NCBI GenBank assembly: GCA_900316285.1
Contig: ONCG01000011.1
Coordinates: 1-64,000 of the forward strand
Length of the DNA: 64,000 bases
Reading direction: 5' to 3'
Source of the DNA: an uncultured Prevotellaceae bacterium
GTDB lineage: Bacteria; Bacteroidota; Bacteroidia; Bacteroidales; Bacteroidaceae
Shown here: in pieces, positions 44,392 through 52,979 of the stretch
Position numbering within the stretch: position 1 is the first letter of the stretch
Layout: each line of letters opens with the position of its first letter
The notes under the pieces: model-generated
What the model saw: the letters and a program-made list of their open reading frames with translations, nothing else
What the model was told of the DNA's origin: nothing
Databases searched by the model: none
Program-made: the position numbers and the translations under genes

Positions 44392-44745
44392 GTGAAAGAT
44401 AGAATAAGAGAAGCTACATATACCAAAGAATTTGAAGAATACTATCTGAACTTGCCCGAAAAAGTGAGGGAAAAGTATGACTATGTATTCGAAATCATGT
44501 TCACAAAATATGTAGTTAGCACAAAATTCGTCAAACGTCTGGAAAAGACGGAGTTCTATGAGATGCGTGTTTCTTTGGGTAACAATCAACACCGAACGGT
44601 ACTCTTTGCCATTGATGCCGATAATTTCATGGAATGCAAGCGAATGGTCATGCTGAATTCCTTTATTGAAAAAAGTTCAAAACAATATCAGGCAGAGATA
44701 AAAAAGGCACAAAGGCTATTAAAACAATGGGAGGAAAACCTATGA
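44392..44745 (+). CDS. RelE/HigB-type toxin
   Basis: A 117-residue protein of the RelE/HigB (phage Gp49-like) group. An N-terminal helix pair is followed by KFVKRLEKTEFYEMRVSLGNNQHRTVLFAID and a lysine-rich C-terminal helix, typical of mRNA-cleaving ribosome-dependent toxins. The start is GTG at 44,392, next to the predicted transcription start, so the message may be leaderless. The stop overlaps the antitoxin ATG (ATGA). Confidence 0.85.
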   Translation: MKDRIREATYTKEFEEYYLNLPEKVREKYDYVFEIMFTKYVVSTKFVKRLEKTEFYEMRVSLGNNQHRTVLFAIDADNFMECKRMVMLNSFIEKSSKQYQAEIKKAQRLLKQWEENL

Positions 44746-45080
44746 TAAAGATTAGTGAAGAAAAATGGGAGAAGTTGCCCAAGGTTGAAGACCACCTGTC
44801 GGAAAAATATGGACCGGTAGGGTCTGCATCGCGCAAAGAGTTTCAAGCGAAAGCCGAGGCATGGTATTATGCAGAGCTTCTCCGTGAAGAGCGCAAACGC
44901 CAGAAAATCACGCAGAAAGAATTGGGTGAGCGAATCGGCAAGAAGCGAGAATATATATCTGCCTTGGAACAAGGACAGACCGATATGCAATTGTCTACAT
45001 TCATGCTCATTTCCAATGCACTAGGATTGAAGTTTTCATTGGTGGTTGGCTCATTTTTACTATTTATGATTTGCTTATAG
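44742..45080 (+). CDS. XRE-family antitoxin
   Basis: A 112-residue protein starting at the ATG that overlaps the toxin stop. The N-terminal half is charged; the XRE helix-turn-helix spans about residues 55-100 (KITQKELGERIGKKREYISALEQGQTDM). The last 14 residues (SLVVGSFLLFMICL) are strongly hydrophobic, unusual for this family, and may mark an altered or frameshifted end. It should neutralise the toxin and repress the shared promoter. Confidence 0.85.
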   Translation: MIKISEEKWEKLPKVEDHLSEKYGPVGSASRKEFQAKAEAWYYAELLREERKRQKITQKELGERIGKKREYISALEQGQTDMQLSTFMLISNALGLKFSLVVGSFLLFMICL

Positions 45081-45089
45081 AATTACAAC

Positions 45090-46514
45090 ATGGAAATATT
45101 TCTGATTAAACTCCTGCAATTCCTGCTGGCCATCTCATTGCTTGTGCTCCTGCACGAGGGTGGCCACTTCTTTTTCTCGAAACTCTTCGGCGTGCGCGTC
45201 GAGAAGTTCTACATGTTCTTCGACATCGGCATCGGCAAGTGGGACGGCTCCCTCTTCAAGTTCAAACCGAAAAACAGCGACACGCAGTACGGTATGGGCT
45301 GGCTGCCACTGGGCGGCTATTGCAAGATTGCCGGCATGATCGACGAGTCGTTCGACACAGAACAAATGAAACAACCCGAACAACCTTGGGAGTTCCGCTC
45401 GAAGCCGGCATGGCAACGACTGCTCATCATGATCGGTGGTGTGCTGGTGAACTTCCTATTGGCGCTGTTCATCTACTCCATGGTGCTCTTCACCTGGGGC
45501 GATGAGTACATCGCCACGAAGGATATGAAGATGGGTATGAAGTTCAACCAGGAAGCAAAGAGCTACGGATTCCGCGACGGCGACATCCTGATCGGCACCG
45601 AGGAAGGCGACTTCAAGGACTTCTCGGCCGACCTCTTCCGCGACATCAGCGTGGCTCATGAGGTTCGCATCATCCGCGATGGCAAGCCCATGAAGATTGC
45701 GCTGCCTGGTGATATCAACCTGCTGGGCATGCTGAAGGCAACGCCCAACTTCTGCCGCCCGTTCATCCCTGCCGAGATTGACAGTGTCTTGCCCGACTCA
45801 CCGGCACAAAAGGCAGGCATCCGCAGAGGCGACAAGATTCTCGCCATCAACGGTACCGCCGTTGACTCATGGAACGAGTTCACACAGCAGACAGGTCGTC
45901 TGGCCGACCAGATGACGGAGGCCAAGACCTCTGCCGACAGTCTGCGCCTGCGCACGGCAACGGTAGTGTTTGCACACAAAGAGGCACTGCCCGCCGGCAA
46001 CGACAGTGTCGCTGCACCCATTGCTGCCGACACCGCCACCGTCGTCCTCACTCCTGAGCTGCAGCTCGGCGTAGGAATGACGAGTATCCTGAGCTACTAC
46101 GAGCCGATGAAGATTAAGTACGGATTCTTCGAGAGCTTCCCCGCCGGCATCACCTATGGCTGGAACGTGCTGGGTGGCTATGTGGGCGACCTGAAGTATC
46201 TGTTCTCCGCCGATGGTGCTAAGTCGCTGGGCGGCTTCGGAGCCATCGGTAGTCTGTTCCCACCCGTCTGGGACTGGCACATGTTCTGGCTGATGACGGC
46301 CTTCTTGAGCATCATCCTCGCCTTCATGAACATCCTTCCCATCCCCGCCCTCGATGGTGGACACGTGCTGTTCCTCTTCTACGAGATGATTACCGGCCGC
46401 AAGCCATCGGAGAATTTCATGATTCGGGCGGAGTATGTAGGCTTCGGTATTCTTATCCTGCTGATGGTGGTGGCAAACCTGAACGACATCCTGCGCTGGC
46501 TGGGATATATGTAA
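45090..46514 (+). CDS. rseP: Site-2 protease RseP
   Basis: A 474-residue intramembrane zinc protease. HEGGH at residues 22-26 lies in the first membrane helix, with NILPIPALDGGHV as the third zinc ligand near the C-terminus. A periplasmic PDZ region (VLPDSPAQKAGIRRGDKILAINGT) precedes an S/T/D-rich stretch of about 60 residues. It cuts anti-sigma factors and signal-peptide remnants. It lies 9 bp after the toxin-antitoxin pair, which separates it from dxr, its usual neighbour. Confidence 0.95.
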   Translation: MEIFLIKLLQFLLAISLLVLLHEGGHFFFSKLFGVRVEKFYMFFDIGIGKWDGSLFKFKPKNSDTQYGMGWLPLGGYCKIAGMIDESFDTEQMKQPEQPWEFRSKPAWQRLLIMIGGVLVNFLLALFIYSMVLFTWGDEYIATKDMKMGMKFNQEAKSYGFRDGDILIGTEEGDFKDFSADLFRDISVAHEVRIIRDGKPMKIALPGDINLLGMLKATPNFCRPFIPAEIDSVLPDSPAQKAGIRRGDKILAINGTAVDSWNEFTQQTGRLADQMTEAKTSADSLRLRTATVVFAHKEALPAGNDSVAAPIAADTATVVLTPELQLGVGMTSILSYYEPMKIKYGFFESFPAGITYGWNVLGGYVGDLKYLFSADGAKSLGGFGAIGSLFPPVWDWHMFWLMTAFLSIILAFMNILPIPALDGGHVLFLFYEMITGRKPSENFMIRAEYVGFGILILLMVVANLNDILRWLGYM

Positions 46515-46547
46515 AAACCATCCATCTGCATACAGCATCATCAAAAC

Positions 46548-46600
46548 AACAATACTCCCGCTCCTCTGGCACATTGCCCATGAGAAGCGGGAGTATTGTT
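46548..46600. terminator. Bidirectional terminator between rseP and ispF
   Basis: A perfect 15-bp stem (AACAATACTCCCGCT at 46,548-46,562 with its inverse at 46,586-46,600) and a 23-base loop, between two convergent genes, with TTGTTTGTAT after the stem. It should serve both strands. Confidence 0.8.
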
Positions 46601-46631
46601 TGTATCTATATCAGGACTTTACCTGCTGCAA

Positions 46632-47129
46632 TCAGACTTTATAAATCAAGGCGACGGCATAAGCAGAGATGCCTTCCTCGCGACCAGTGAAGCCCAGGCG
46701 TTCCGTAGTGGTGGCCTTGATGGAAACAGAACCTGGGTCAACGTCCATCACCTGAGCCATGGTCTGTTGCATCTGTGGAATGTGCGGATTGAGCTTCGGA
46801 CGCTCTGCACACACAGTAGCATCCACATTGCCTACTTCATAACCGTGCTCTCGCAACAGTTCGACGGTCCTCCTTAAAATAATCTTGCTGTCCATGTTGA
46901 GTGTATCCTCCGACGTGTCGGGGAAATGGAAACCGATGTCGCGCAGTCCAGCCGCGCCGAGCAATGCATCGCAAATGGCATGAATGAGCACATCGGCATC
47001 GCTGTGACCCAGCAACCCCAGCGAGTGCTCAATCTTGATGCCGCCCAACCAAAGGTCGCGTCCTTCCACCAATTGGTGAACGTCGTAACCGAGACCAACG
47101 CGGAACCCGAAAGGATGATTCTTCATCAT
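46632..47129 (-). CDS. ispF: 2-C-methyl-D-erythritol 2,4-cyclodiphosphate synthase
   Basis: MEP-pathway enzyme, 165 residues. The zinc site is in GLGYDVHQL, and HSDADVLIHAICDALLGAAGLRDIG and KATTTERLGFTGR are diagnostic. It is transcribed toward rseP and away from porV, which is on the same strand upstream. Confidence 0.96.
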   Translation of the reverse strand: MMKNHPFGFRVGLGYDVHQLVEGRDLWLGGIKIEHSLGLLGHSDADVLIHAICDALLGAAGLRDIGFHFPDTSEDTLNMDSKIILRRTVELLREHGYEVGNVDATVCAERPKLNPHIPQMQQTMAQVMDVDPGSVSIKATTTERLGFTGREEGISAYAVALIYKV

Positions 47130-47182
47130 AACGAAAGGATATTAAGTTCCCCCTCCCTAGTTGGGGGTGGGTTGTTGGGTTA

Positions 47183-48373
47183 TTACCTTCTAAACAAATC
47201 CTTAATGCCATCCATGTCGAACGACAGGGTGAAACGCAACGTCTGGTCGAGAGGGTTGCTCTTTGCAGTCGCGATGACGTAACCGGCATCGAGCGAGAAC
47301 ACACTCATCCTGAAACCGGCACCAAACGTGAAGTACTTACGGTTACCCTTGTTCTCGGCTTCGTGATGATAGCCGGCACGAAGGGTGAACTTATCGTTGT
47401 ACCAATACTCGGCACCCACACTCCACTGAATCTCTTGCAGCTCTTCCTTGAAACCGTTCGGTGCATCGCCAAAGCTCTTCACGATACCACTAATCGATGA
47501 GATGTCGTAGTAGTCTTTCTGCACACGCTGCTGATAAGCCTCGGTAGACTCGCCTTCTTCCTGCTTCGGATAGGTAGGAACAAGCAACTTGTTGGCATCG
47601 GCTGCGAGTGTGAAGCGGTTGTAGTCGTCGATGGGAATCATCAGCGAAGCACCCAGACGCAGGTTGGTAGGAATGAACTCAGAGTTGTCGTCGCCGCCGA
47701 AGGTAATCTTCGAACCGATGTTCGACACGTTCATACCCAAGCCCACCTGGCACTCACGGTCGCCCAGGTTCAGGTAGTCCTGATAGTAGAGGGCCACATC
47801 GGCAGCAAAGGCCGAGCCGGGAGAGGTGTCGTCGGTGTAGTCGTAGGTGAGGTCGCTATAGATGAAACGCAGAGCGGCTGCCCACGAGAACTTCTCGGAA
47901 AGCATCATCGAATAAGCCACGTCGACCGACATCTCATAAGGATTGATGGTCATGGCGTTATCGGTGGCAGAGATGTCGCTGGTCATAAACACTTCACCCA
48001 GTGAGAAGTAGCGCAGCGAACCTGAGATGGCCGAGTAGTCGCCGATGCGATAGTAGCCTGCCAGATAAGCAAGGTCCATGTCGCTGACGAGTTCGCGAAG
48101 CCATGGTGTGTAGTTCAGCGACACACCGGCACGCGAGATGGCAAACGGATACTTCGCTGGATTCCAGTATTGCGAGTTGACGTCGGCCTCGGTGGCTGCA
48201 CCCACATCACCCATACCGGCGGCACGGGCATCGGGGGCAATGGTCTGCGAGGTCACCGATGCATTGACGGGGTTGAACATGTCCTTCTTGTCCTGCGCCC
48301 GGCCAACGACGGCCACGAAGCACAACAACAACGCCAACAGCGCTACTTTCCTGATATTCTGTATTTCTGTCAT
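47183..48373 (-). CDS. porV: Type IX secretion outer-membrane protein PorV
   Basis: A 396-residue FadL-like beta-barrel with a signal peptide (ends near VVGRAQ). Conserved segments are APDARAAGMGDVGAATEADVNSQYWNPAKY and LFRR-type terminal strands. PorV carries cargo to PorU in the attachment complex. It lies 85 bp downstream of porU on the same strand, the common T9SS order. Confidence 0.94.
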   Translation of the reverse strand: MTEIQNIRKVALLALLLCFVAVVGRAQDKKDMFNPVNASVTSQTIAPDARAAGMGDVGAATEADVNSQYWNPAKYPFAISRAGVSLNYTPWLRELVSDMDLAYLAGYYRIGDYSAISGSLRYFSLGEVFMTSDISATDNAMTINPYEMSVDVAYSMMLSEKFSWAAALRFIYSDLTYDYTDDTSPGSAFAADVALYYQDYLNLGDRECQVGLGMNVSNIGSKITFGGDDNSEFIPTNLRLGASLMIPIDDYNRFTLAADANKLLVPTYPKQEEGESTEAYQQRVQKDYYDISSISGIVKSFGDAPNGFKEELQEIQWSVGAEYWYNDKFTLRAGYHHEAENKGNRKYFTFGAGFRMSVFSLDAGYVIATAKSNPLDQTLRFTLSFDMDGIKDLFRR

Positions 48374-48457
48374 ATTCCTTCTGTTCTGTTTTTTGATACT
48401 ATATGATAACGCAGAAATCTGCCTTTTATTTTACTGCCTAAGTTTTCGCCACATTTT

Positions 48458-51400
48458 TTAAGGGGCAATAACAACGAGTTTCTTGGCCTTCGACACCTGC
48501 TTGCTGCCGTCTGACGAGATGCTGACACGATAGAGATAGACGCCCGTCTGCAGTCGCTGACCGCCATCGACGGTGAGGTCCCATGTCAGTGTGTAGGCAC
48601 CATTGGTTGAAACACCGCTCTCGTTGTGACGCCACAACTGCCGGCCACTGGTGTCGAAGATGTCGAGTTCCACATCAACGGTGCATCCCGTACGATCGTG
48701 GCTGATGATGAACGTGGTACCAGTTCTTGCAGGATTCTGCGTACAGCTCACGCTGAAGAGCTGCGGGGACAGTCCCTTCACAACGTTGAACGACAACTGG
48801 GCCGTCGACGAGTTGTTGAGCACGTCCCACGCACGGAAGAGCAATGTATGCATGCCGGGCTCCAACTCAGGTATATTATAATAGGTGGAACCGGTGGTAT
48901 AGCTGCCGAAGTCGAACTGGAAGTTGTCGTTCAGCACGTAGGTCTTCGACATGTCACCATCGATGATGAGTTCCAAGTCGTGGCCGACGCCGTTTCCGGT
49001 GGTGTTGATACCGTCCTGATCGGTGAGCTGTGCCACGAAATAGGGCGTAGTGTTCACATTGCCGCCATTGACGAACGACGGGGAGTTCAGATAGCAATAG
49101 ATGCTGGGACCGATGCTATCGTTGCCTGCAGTAGCACTTCCGCCCACGAGGAAATGGTCGTTGGCGCCATGGGCAAGCTGATGGTGGTCGTTTGAAACGG
49201 CATGCAGGTTGATCAATCCGGCAGCATCCTTGTAGTTGATGTCCATCGGAACGGCAAACGACAACTGGAAGCGGCCATTGCGCACGCTGTCGTTACCGTT
49301 GTAGAGGGTCTTCGTGCGATCGCGATAGGTGAAAGCTGTCTGCGCTCCGTCCTTCTCAGTATTATTCAGTTTGCAGGTGATTGTCTCCTCGGAATCGCGA
49401 ACGGTGGCAGCAACTATGCCGTTGAAGTCGCTGGCATCGGCCACATGTCCCACCACGCGGGCAATGCTGCCGGCCTTCAGCTGAGCCATCTGCACGCCAT
49501 CGCCATTGGCCGCGATGCCGTTGATGGAGTCGACGACAATCGTCCTTGCAGGAATGTTCAGCGGCAGGGCCGGATCGCCGAGCAACTGATATTGCAGCAT
49601 GTTCACGCTAGTATCGAGACGCTTCGTGATCATTTCGTTCTTAGCCAACATCTGTGCTTCGCCGAGCGTAATGGGTTTGCCATCGGCGTTAACGGTGAGC
49701 ACATGCCGCATAAAGGCCATATTCATCACCTTATTCTGCGTGACAAACACCGTGCGTGCCGTGCCATAGAAGGCAATAGCACCGCCTTTGTTGTTCAAAA
49801 CGGCCGTCTCGCCGATGGTAGCTGTGGAGCCGTCGTAGGGCATAATGTCACAAGAAGCCGTGATCCACAACGGCAGATTCTTGTTCGAGAACTGCTGGAA
49901 GTCGGCCAGACGCAACACATTCTCGTGCGACACCTGATCGGCACGTCCGTGGCCGGCATAGTCCATGATGAGTGCGCCCTGCTGCTGGTATTGCTTCACG
50001 AGCTTCGTTACCTCGGGATAGCTATTACCCGTCGACGACGTCTCGCGCGTGTAGGCATCCCACATCACTTTCTTGATGAGATAGCCGGGGTGGCGCTGGT
50101 TGGTCTCGATGGCGGCATCGTTGATGTCGCGCATGTGGGCATTGCCATTACCGTCGTCGCCCATGAACACAAGGGTGTTCTGCCAAGCGCCGGCATTTTG
50201 GTTTTCGGCATAGCTGATGACCTTGTCCACCATCACCTTTGCATCGCTCTCCGTCGTCACGGGGAAGCGGCCGACGGCCATATCGGCCAATCCGGCGGGT
50301 CGCTCATAGGGATAGCTGCCGGTGGTAAGGGCTTCGCCGTCGTCGAGCATGCAGAAGAACTCATCGCTGACGTAGCAGTAGGTCTCGCTGAACGAGTCGT
50401 CGCTCTCGAAGCAGAGCAGGTAGTCGTCGGGCGAGGCCTGTCGCCAGTCGCTGGTGAGCATGCGGTTATCCCATGCGCAGTCGCCAAAGAGCAACAGGAA
50501 GCGCGGCTTGTCGGCCTCGGTCTCGGCACGGTCGTAGAGCATCTTCAGATAGCGCTTGTAGGCGGTGGCATCGGGGGTTCCACTAGAGAACTCGTTGTAG
50601 AGCTCGTCGGCAGGAATGATGCGCACGCGCAGACCATCGTGAGTGCGGTGGAACTCGGCCAGCCGCTCGGCTTGCGAACGCAGCGTCTGCGTGGCAGGAA
50701 TGATGATGACCATGTCAACGGCGCTGTCGCCATGCAGGTCTTGATTGGTGATGTTATAAACGTACTCGGGTACTGCAAACTGGTCGGTGCTCAAGTTGGG
50801 TGCCGGCTTAGGATCGGGCAGGGTCAGCGAAATGAAGTCAAGTCGCACGGGACCGCCAGACAGAGTGGCAATGGAGATATCATTCGTGGCTTGTACGTCG
50901 GTGATGTTGAACACGCGATTGGTGGCGTGGCCCTTTTCGTAATAGGTCTCCGAGACGTTGATGGAGATGGTTCCGAGATCCTGCCCGTTGCACTTCACGC
51001 TGACAGCACTGTTGATGCCTGCCGACACGGTCACGGAAAGTTTCGCTGTAGTGCCCGTCACAGCCGATGACAAGGAATAGGTCTTCGACGTGCCGGCATT
51101 GATGGGCGTGTATTCATAGAGGTTCCGACCGCCCTGGAACCACGCATAGCCGTCGCTCTCATAGAGTTCATGATAGTCGGCGGGCAGCGGATAGCAGGCT
51201 GCAAGGAAATCGGATTCGCTGACGGTGAGGGGCTCTTCGTCGCTCTGCGTGAGGAAGTAGTAGCCGTAGTCGCTATAGGGATTGCGGGTGCGCTTGGTAG
51301 CGGTGTTGTTCTCCCAGCTCACAGGACCTTTCGCATAGAACAGTCTGCGGCCGCCCGAAATGCATTGTGCCACTTCATGCAGGTCGTCGGTCTGCTGCAG

Positions 51401-52102
51401 ATAGTCCTGCGTGAGCAATTCCGGTTGCAGGTTGCCGCCATAGCCATACACCTTCACCTTATTGATATCTGAGAAGCCGGCCTTGCGAATGAGCTCGTCA
51501 GTAATCTGGAACACGCCTGACTCCGGCACCCGAATCTTTGCCCAACGGCCAGAAGCAAGGACGGAAGAGGCAACCCCTCCCCTACTCTGCGCAAGGGTGG
51601 GAGCCCGATGAACCTTTGAGGAAAAGCCGCCGTCAGTAAAGGTATTCACACCCTCTTCCCCTCGCAAGGAGTTGGGGGTGGGTGTCACCTTCAGCATGAA
51701 ACTCACAAGCCACTGATAGCGCCCTTCGCGATAAACCAACGGACAGAAGCCGATGCTGAGGAATCCCTTTCCACGACTCGCCATCACCGTCTGCTCTATC
51801 TGCGGCAACTCTGGCAAAGCGCCATCCACCAAACTATTATCTACACTCCCACACTCCTTTACTCCTACACTCCTCAAAGACTTGTATCTCACCACATCAA
51901 TCGTTGTAGCATCAATGAATTCGGGATAGAGAATCTGCACGTCGTAAACGGAATCCTGATAGTTCTCGCCAAGGGACACACTATATCCGAAGTGTGGAAG
52001 CACGGAGTCTATCTTCACATCGTCATAAGTCAGGTTGAAGAAGCGCTGCGACCACGTCGTTGTAGCACACAAACAAAGCAACAAAACCGCCACAAAACGC
52101 AT
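48458..52102 (-). CDS. porU: Type IX secretion sortase PorU, with repeat insertions
   Basis: A gingipain-like C25 cysteine protease that removes the C-terminal sorting domain of T9SS cargo and attaches it to A-LPS. The start is set at the ATG giving MRFVAVLLLCLCATTTWSQRFFN, a normal signal peptide; the longer frame begins at 52,186. The catalytic His is in MDYAGHGRA (about residue 717) and Cys in TASCDIMPYDG (about 751). The protein ends with its own CTD-like domain. Two low-conservation stretches near the N-terminus are repeat-derived: about residues 140-180 (TPTPNSLRGEEG onward) and about 73-95 (RSVGVKECGSVDN, encoded by 8-bp tandem repeats). Confidence 0.94.
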   Translation of the reverse strand: MRFVAVLLLCLCATTTWSQRFFNLTYDDVKIDSVLPHFGYSVSLGENYQDSVYDVQILYPEFIDATTIDVVRYKSLRSVGVKECGSVDNSLVDGALPELPQIEQTVMASRGKGFLSIGFCPLVYREGRYQWLVSFMLKVTPTPNSLRGEEGVNTFTDGGFSSKVHRAPTLAQSRGGVASSVLASGRWAKIRVPESGVFQITDELIRKAGFSDINKVKVYGYGGNLQPELLTQDYLQQTDDLHEVAQCISGGRRLFYAKGPVSWENNTATKRTRNPYSDYGYYFLTQSDEEPLTVSESDFLAACYPLPADYHELYESDGYAWFQGGRNLYEYTPINAGTSKTYSLSSAVTGTTAKLSVTVSAGINSAVSVKCNGQDLGTISINVSETYYEKGHATNRVFNITDVQATNDISIATLSGGPVRLDFISLTLPDPKPAPNLSTDQFAVPEYVYNITNQDLHGDSAVDMVIIIPATQTLRSQAERLAEFHRTHDGLRVRIIPADELYNEFSSGTPDATAYKRYLKMLYDRAETEADKPRFLLLFGDCAWDNRMLTSDWRQASPDDYLLCFESDDSFSETYCYVSDEFFCMLDDGEALTTGSYPYERPAGLADMAVGRFPVTTESDAKVMVDKVISYAENQNAGAWQNTLVFMGDDGNGNAHMRDINDAAIETNQRHPGYLIKKVMWDAYTRETSSTGNSYPEVTKLVKQYQQQGALIMDYAGHGRADQVSHENVLRLADFQQFSNKNLPLWITASCDIMPYDGSTATIGETAVLNNKGGAIAFYGTARTVFVTQNKVMNMAFMRHVLTVNADGKPITLGEAQMLAKNEMITKRLDTSVNMLQYQLLGDPALPLNIPARTIVVDSINGIAANGDGVQMAQLKAGSIARVVGHVADASDFNGIVAATVRDSEETITCKLNNTEKDGAQTAFTYRDRTKTLYNGNDSVRNGRFQLSFAVPMDINYKDAAGLINLHAVSNDHHQLAHGANDHFLVGGSATAGNDSIGPSIYCYLNSPSFVNGGNVNTTPYFVAQLTDQDGINTTGNGVGHDLELIIDGDMSKTYVLNDNFQFDFGSYTTGSTYYNIPELEPGMHTLLFRAWDVLNNSSTAQLSFNVVKGLSPQLFSVSCTQNPARTGTTFIISHDRTGCTVDVELDIFDTSGRQLWRHNESGVSTNGAYTLTWDLTVDGGQRLQTGVYLYRVSISSDGSKQVSKAKKLVVIAP
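51560..51690 (-). repeat. Repeat insertion within porU
   Basis: GGAAAAGCCGCC and CCCTCTTCCCC/AGTTGGGGGTGGG blocks match the CCCCTCCT/GGGGTGGT intergenic family (compare about 22,880-22,960). The segment is in frame and translates as TPTPNSLRGEEG and following residues. Confidence 0.65.
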
Positions 52103-52194
52103 GGACGTATGCACACAACAAGTCACGGCAGCAAGCAAACGTTGCCACCGCGCCATCACTTCGTATGACGTGTTATGTCTCTTCATCTATCAAA

Positions 52195-52202
52195 CAAACG
52201 TA
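52195..52202 (-). promoter_or_regulatory. Putative -7 box of porU
   Basis: TACGTTTG on the minus strand, about 93 bp before the chosen ATG. It fits the shorter PorU start better than the 52,186 start, which would leave almost no leader. Confidence 0.4.
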
Positions 52203-52522
52203 ATTCGCCGCAAAATATTGTGCTGAGTGGAAACAAAATAGGGTAACAATTTGCAATTTGCCTACACCCCAAAACATGGGTAAAGAAATAGCAGATGGCA
52301 CAAATACGGCCTGCTCTTGGCCCTTTGGGACGCTTTCAGAGCAAAGCAGGGAAAGAAAGGCCAGCAGCTCATAGCCCCGGGCATCATCTTGAGTGACGAG
52401 ATGCTGGAGATGTCATGCTATGCAGATGGCACAAAAAACGGCCTGTAAGGCCAAAAGCAAATAGCCCAGGGCATCGCCCTGGGTGGCATGGCGTAGGAGT
52501 AATCGCGCCCTATAGGGGCAAA

Positions 52523-52940
52523 AGCATCATGTCCAACAACCAAAAGCACCTCTCTCGAATCTCTAAAGCACCACTATTAATACTCTCGAGCATTGCTCCC
52601 GTGGCACCAAACCATTGCTCTCGTGGCACCAAACCATTGCTCCCGACACCCTACTCCATTGCCTTGATTTCATAAATTAACCGACTTTATTCAGCAAATT
52701 AAGTTAATTTGTGCAGTAAATTAAGTTAATTTACCCAGTAAAATAAGTTAATTTACATTGCAAATTAAGTTAATTTACTCATCAAATTAAGTTAATTTAC
52801 TGAACGATAGCAATGCTCCTGAATCACGAAAGCATTCTTCCGCACACACAAAAGCACACCTCTTAATGCACAAAAGCACACCTCTTAATGCACAAAAGCA
52901 TGCTTCCAGCTGTATGGAAGCATGCTTTTCGTTTGTCTAT
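52523..52940. repeat. 22-bp phased composite array C (19 units)
   Basis: AGCA-type starts lie at 52,523, 52,545, 52,567 and 52,589. ACCA/TCCA forms follow at 52,611, 52,633 and 52,655. Six AAATTAAGTTAATTT units then start at 52,674, 52,696, 52,718, 52,740, 52,762 and 52,784. AGCA resumes at 52,809, 52,831, 52,853, 52,875, 52,897 and 52,919. All AGCA/ACCA positions keep one 22-bp phase across the AT-rich block. The region upstream, 52,203-52,522, holds degenerate GGCCTG.../CCCAGGGC palindromic repeats and no gene. Confidence 0.95.
52894..52929 (-). terminator. Hairpin at the end of array C
   Basis: A perfect 15-bp stem AAAAGCATGCTTCCA (52,894-52,908 with 52,915-52,929) and a 6-base loop, formed by two neighbouring array units. 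It lies 51 bp past the stop of the FAH-family gene, and the stem ends in TTTT on the minus strand, so it could terminate that transcript. Confidence 0.6.
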
Positions 52941-52979
52941 ATGCTTGACATCATGGGTAAGTCCCTATGCAAGCGAGCC

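Noticed and set aside
47140..47175. Repeat insertion at the porV end
   Set aside because: The CCCCCTCCC...GGGGGTGGG repeat lies between ispF and porV and does not enter either coding region.
49202..51070. 622-codon open frame on the plus strand
   Set aside because: Antisense to porU, whose catalytic motifs confirm the coding strand.
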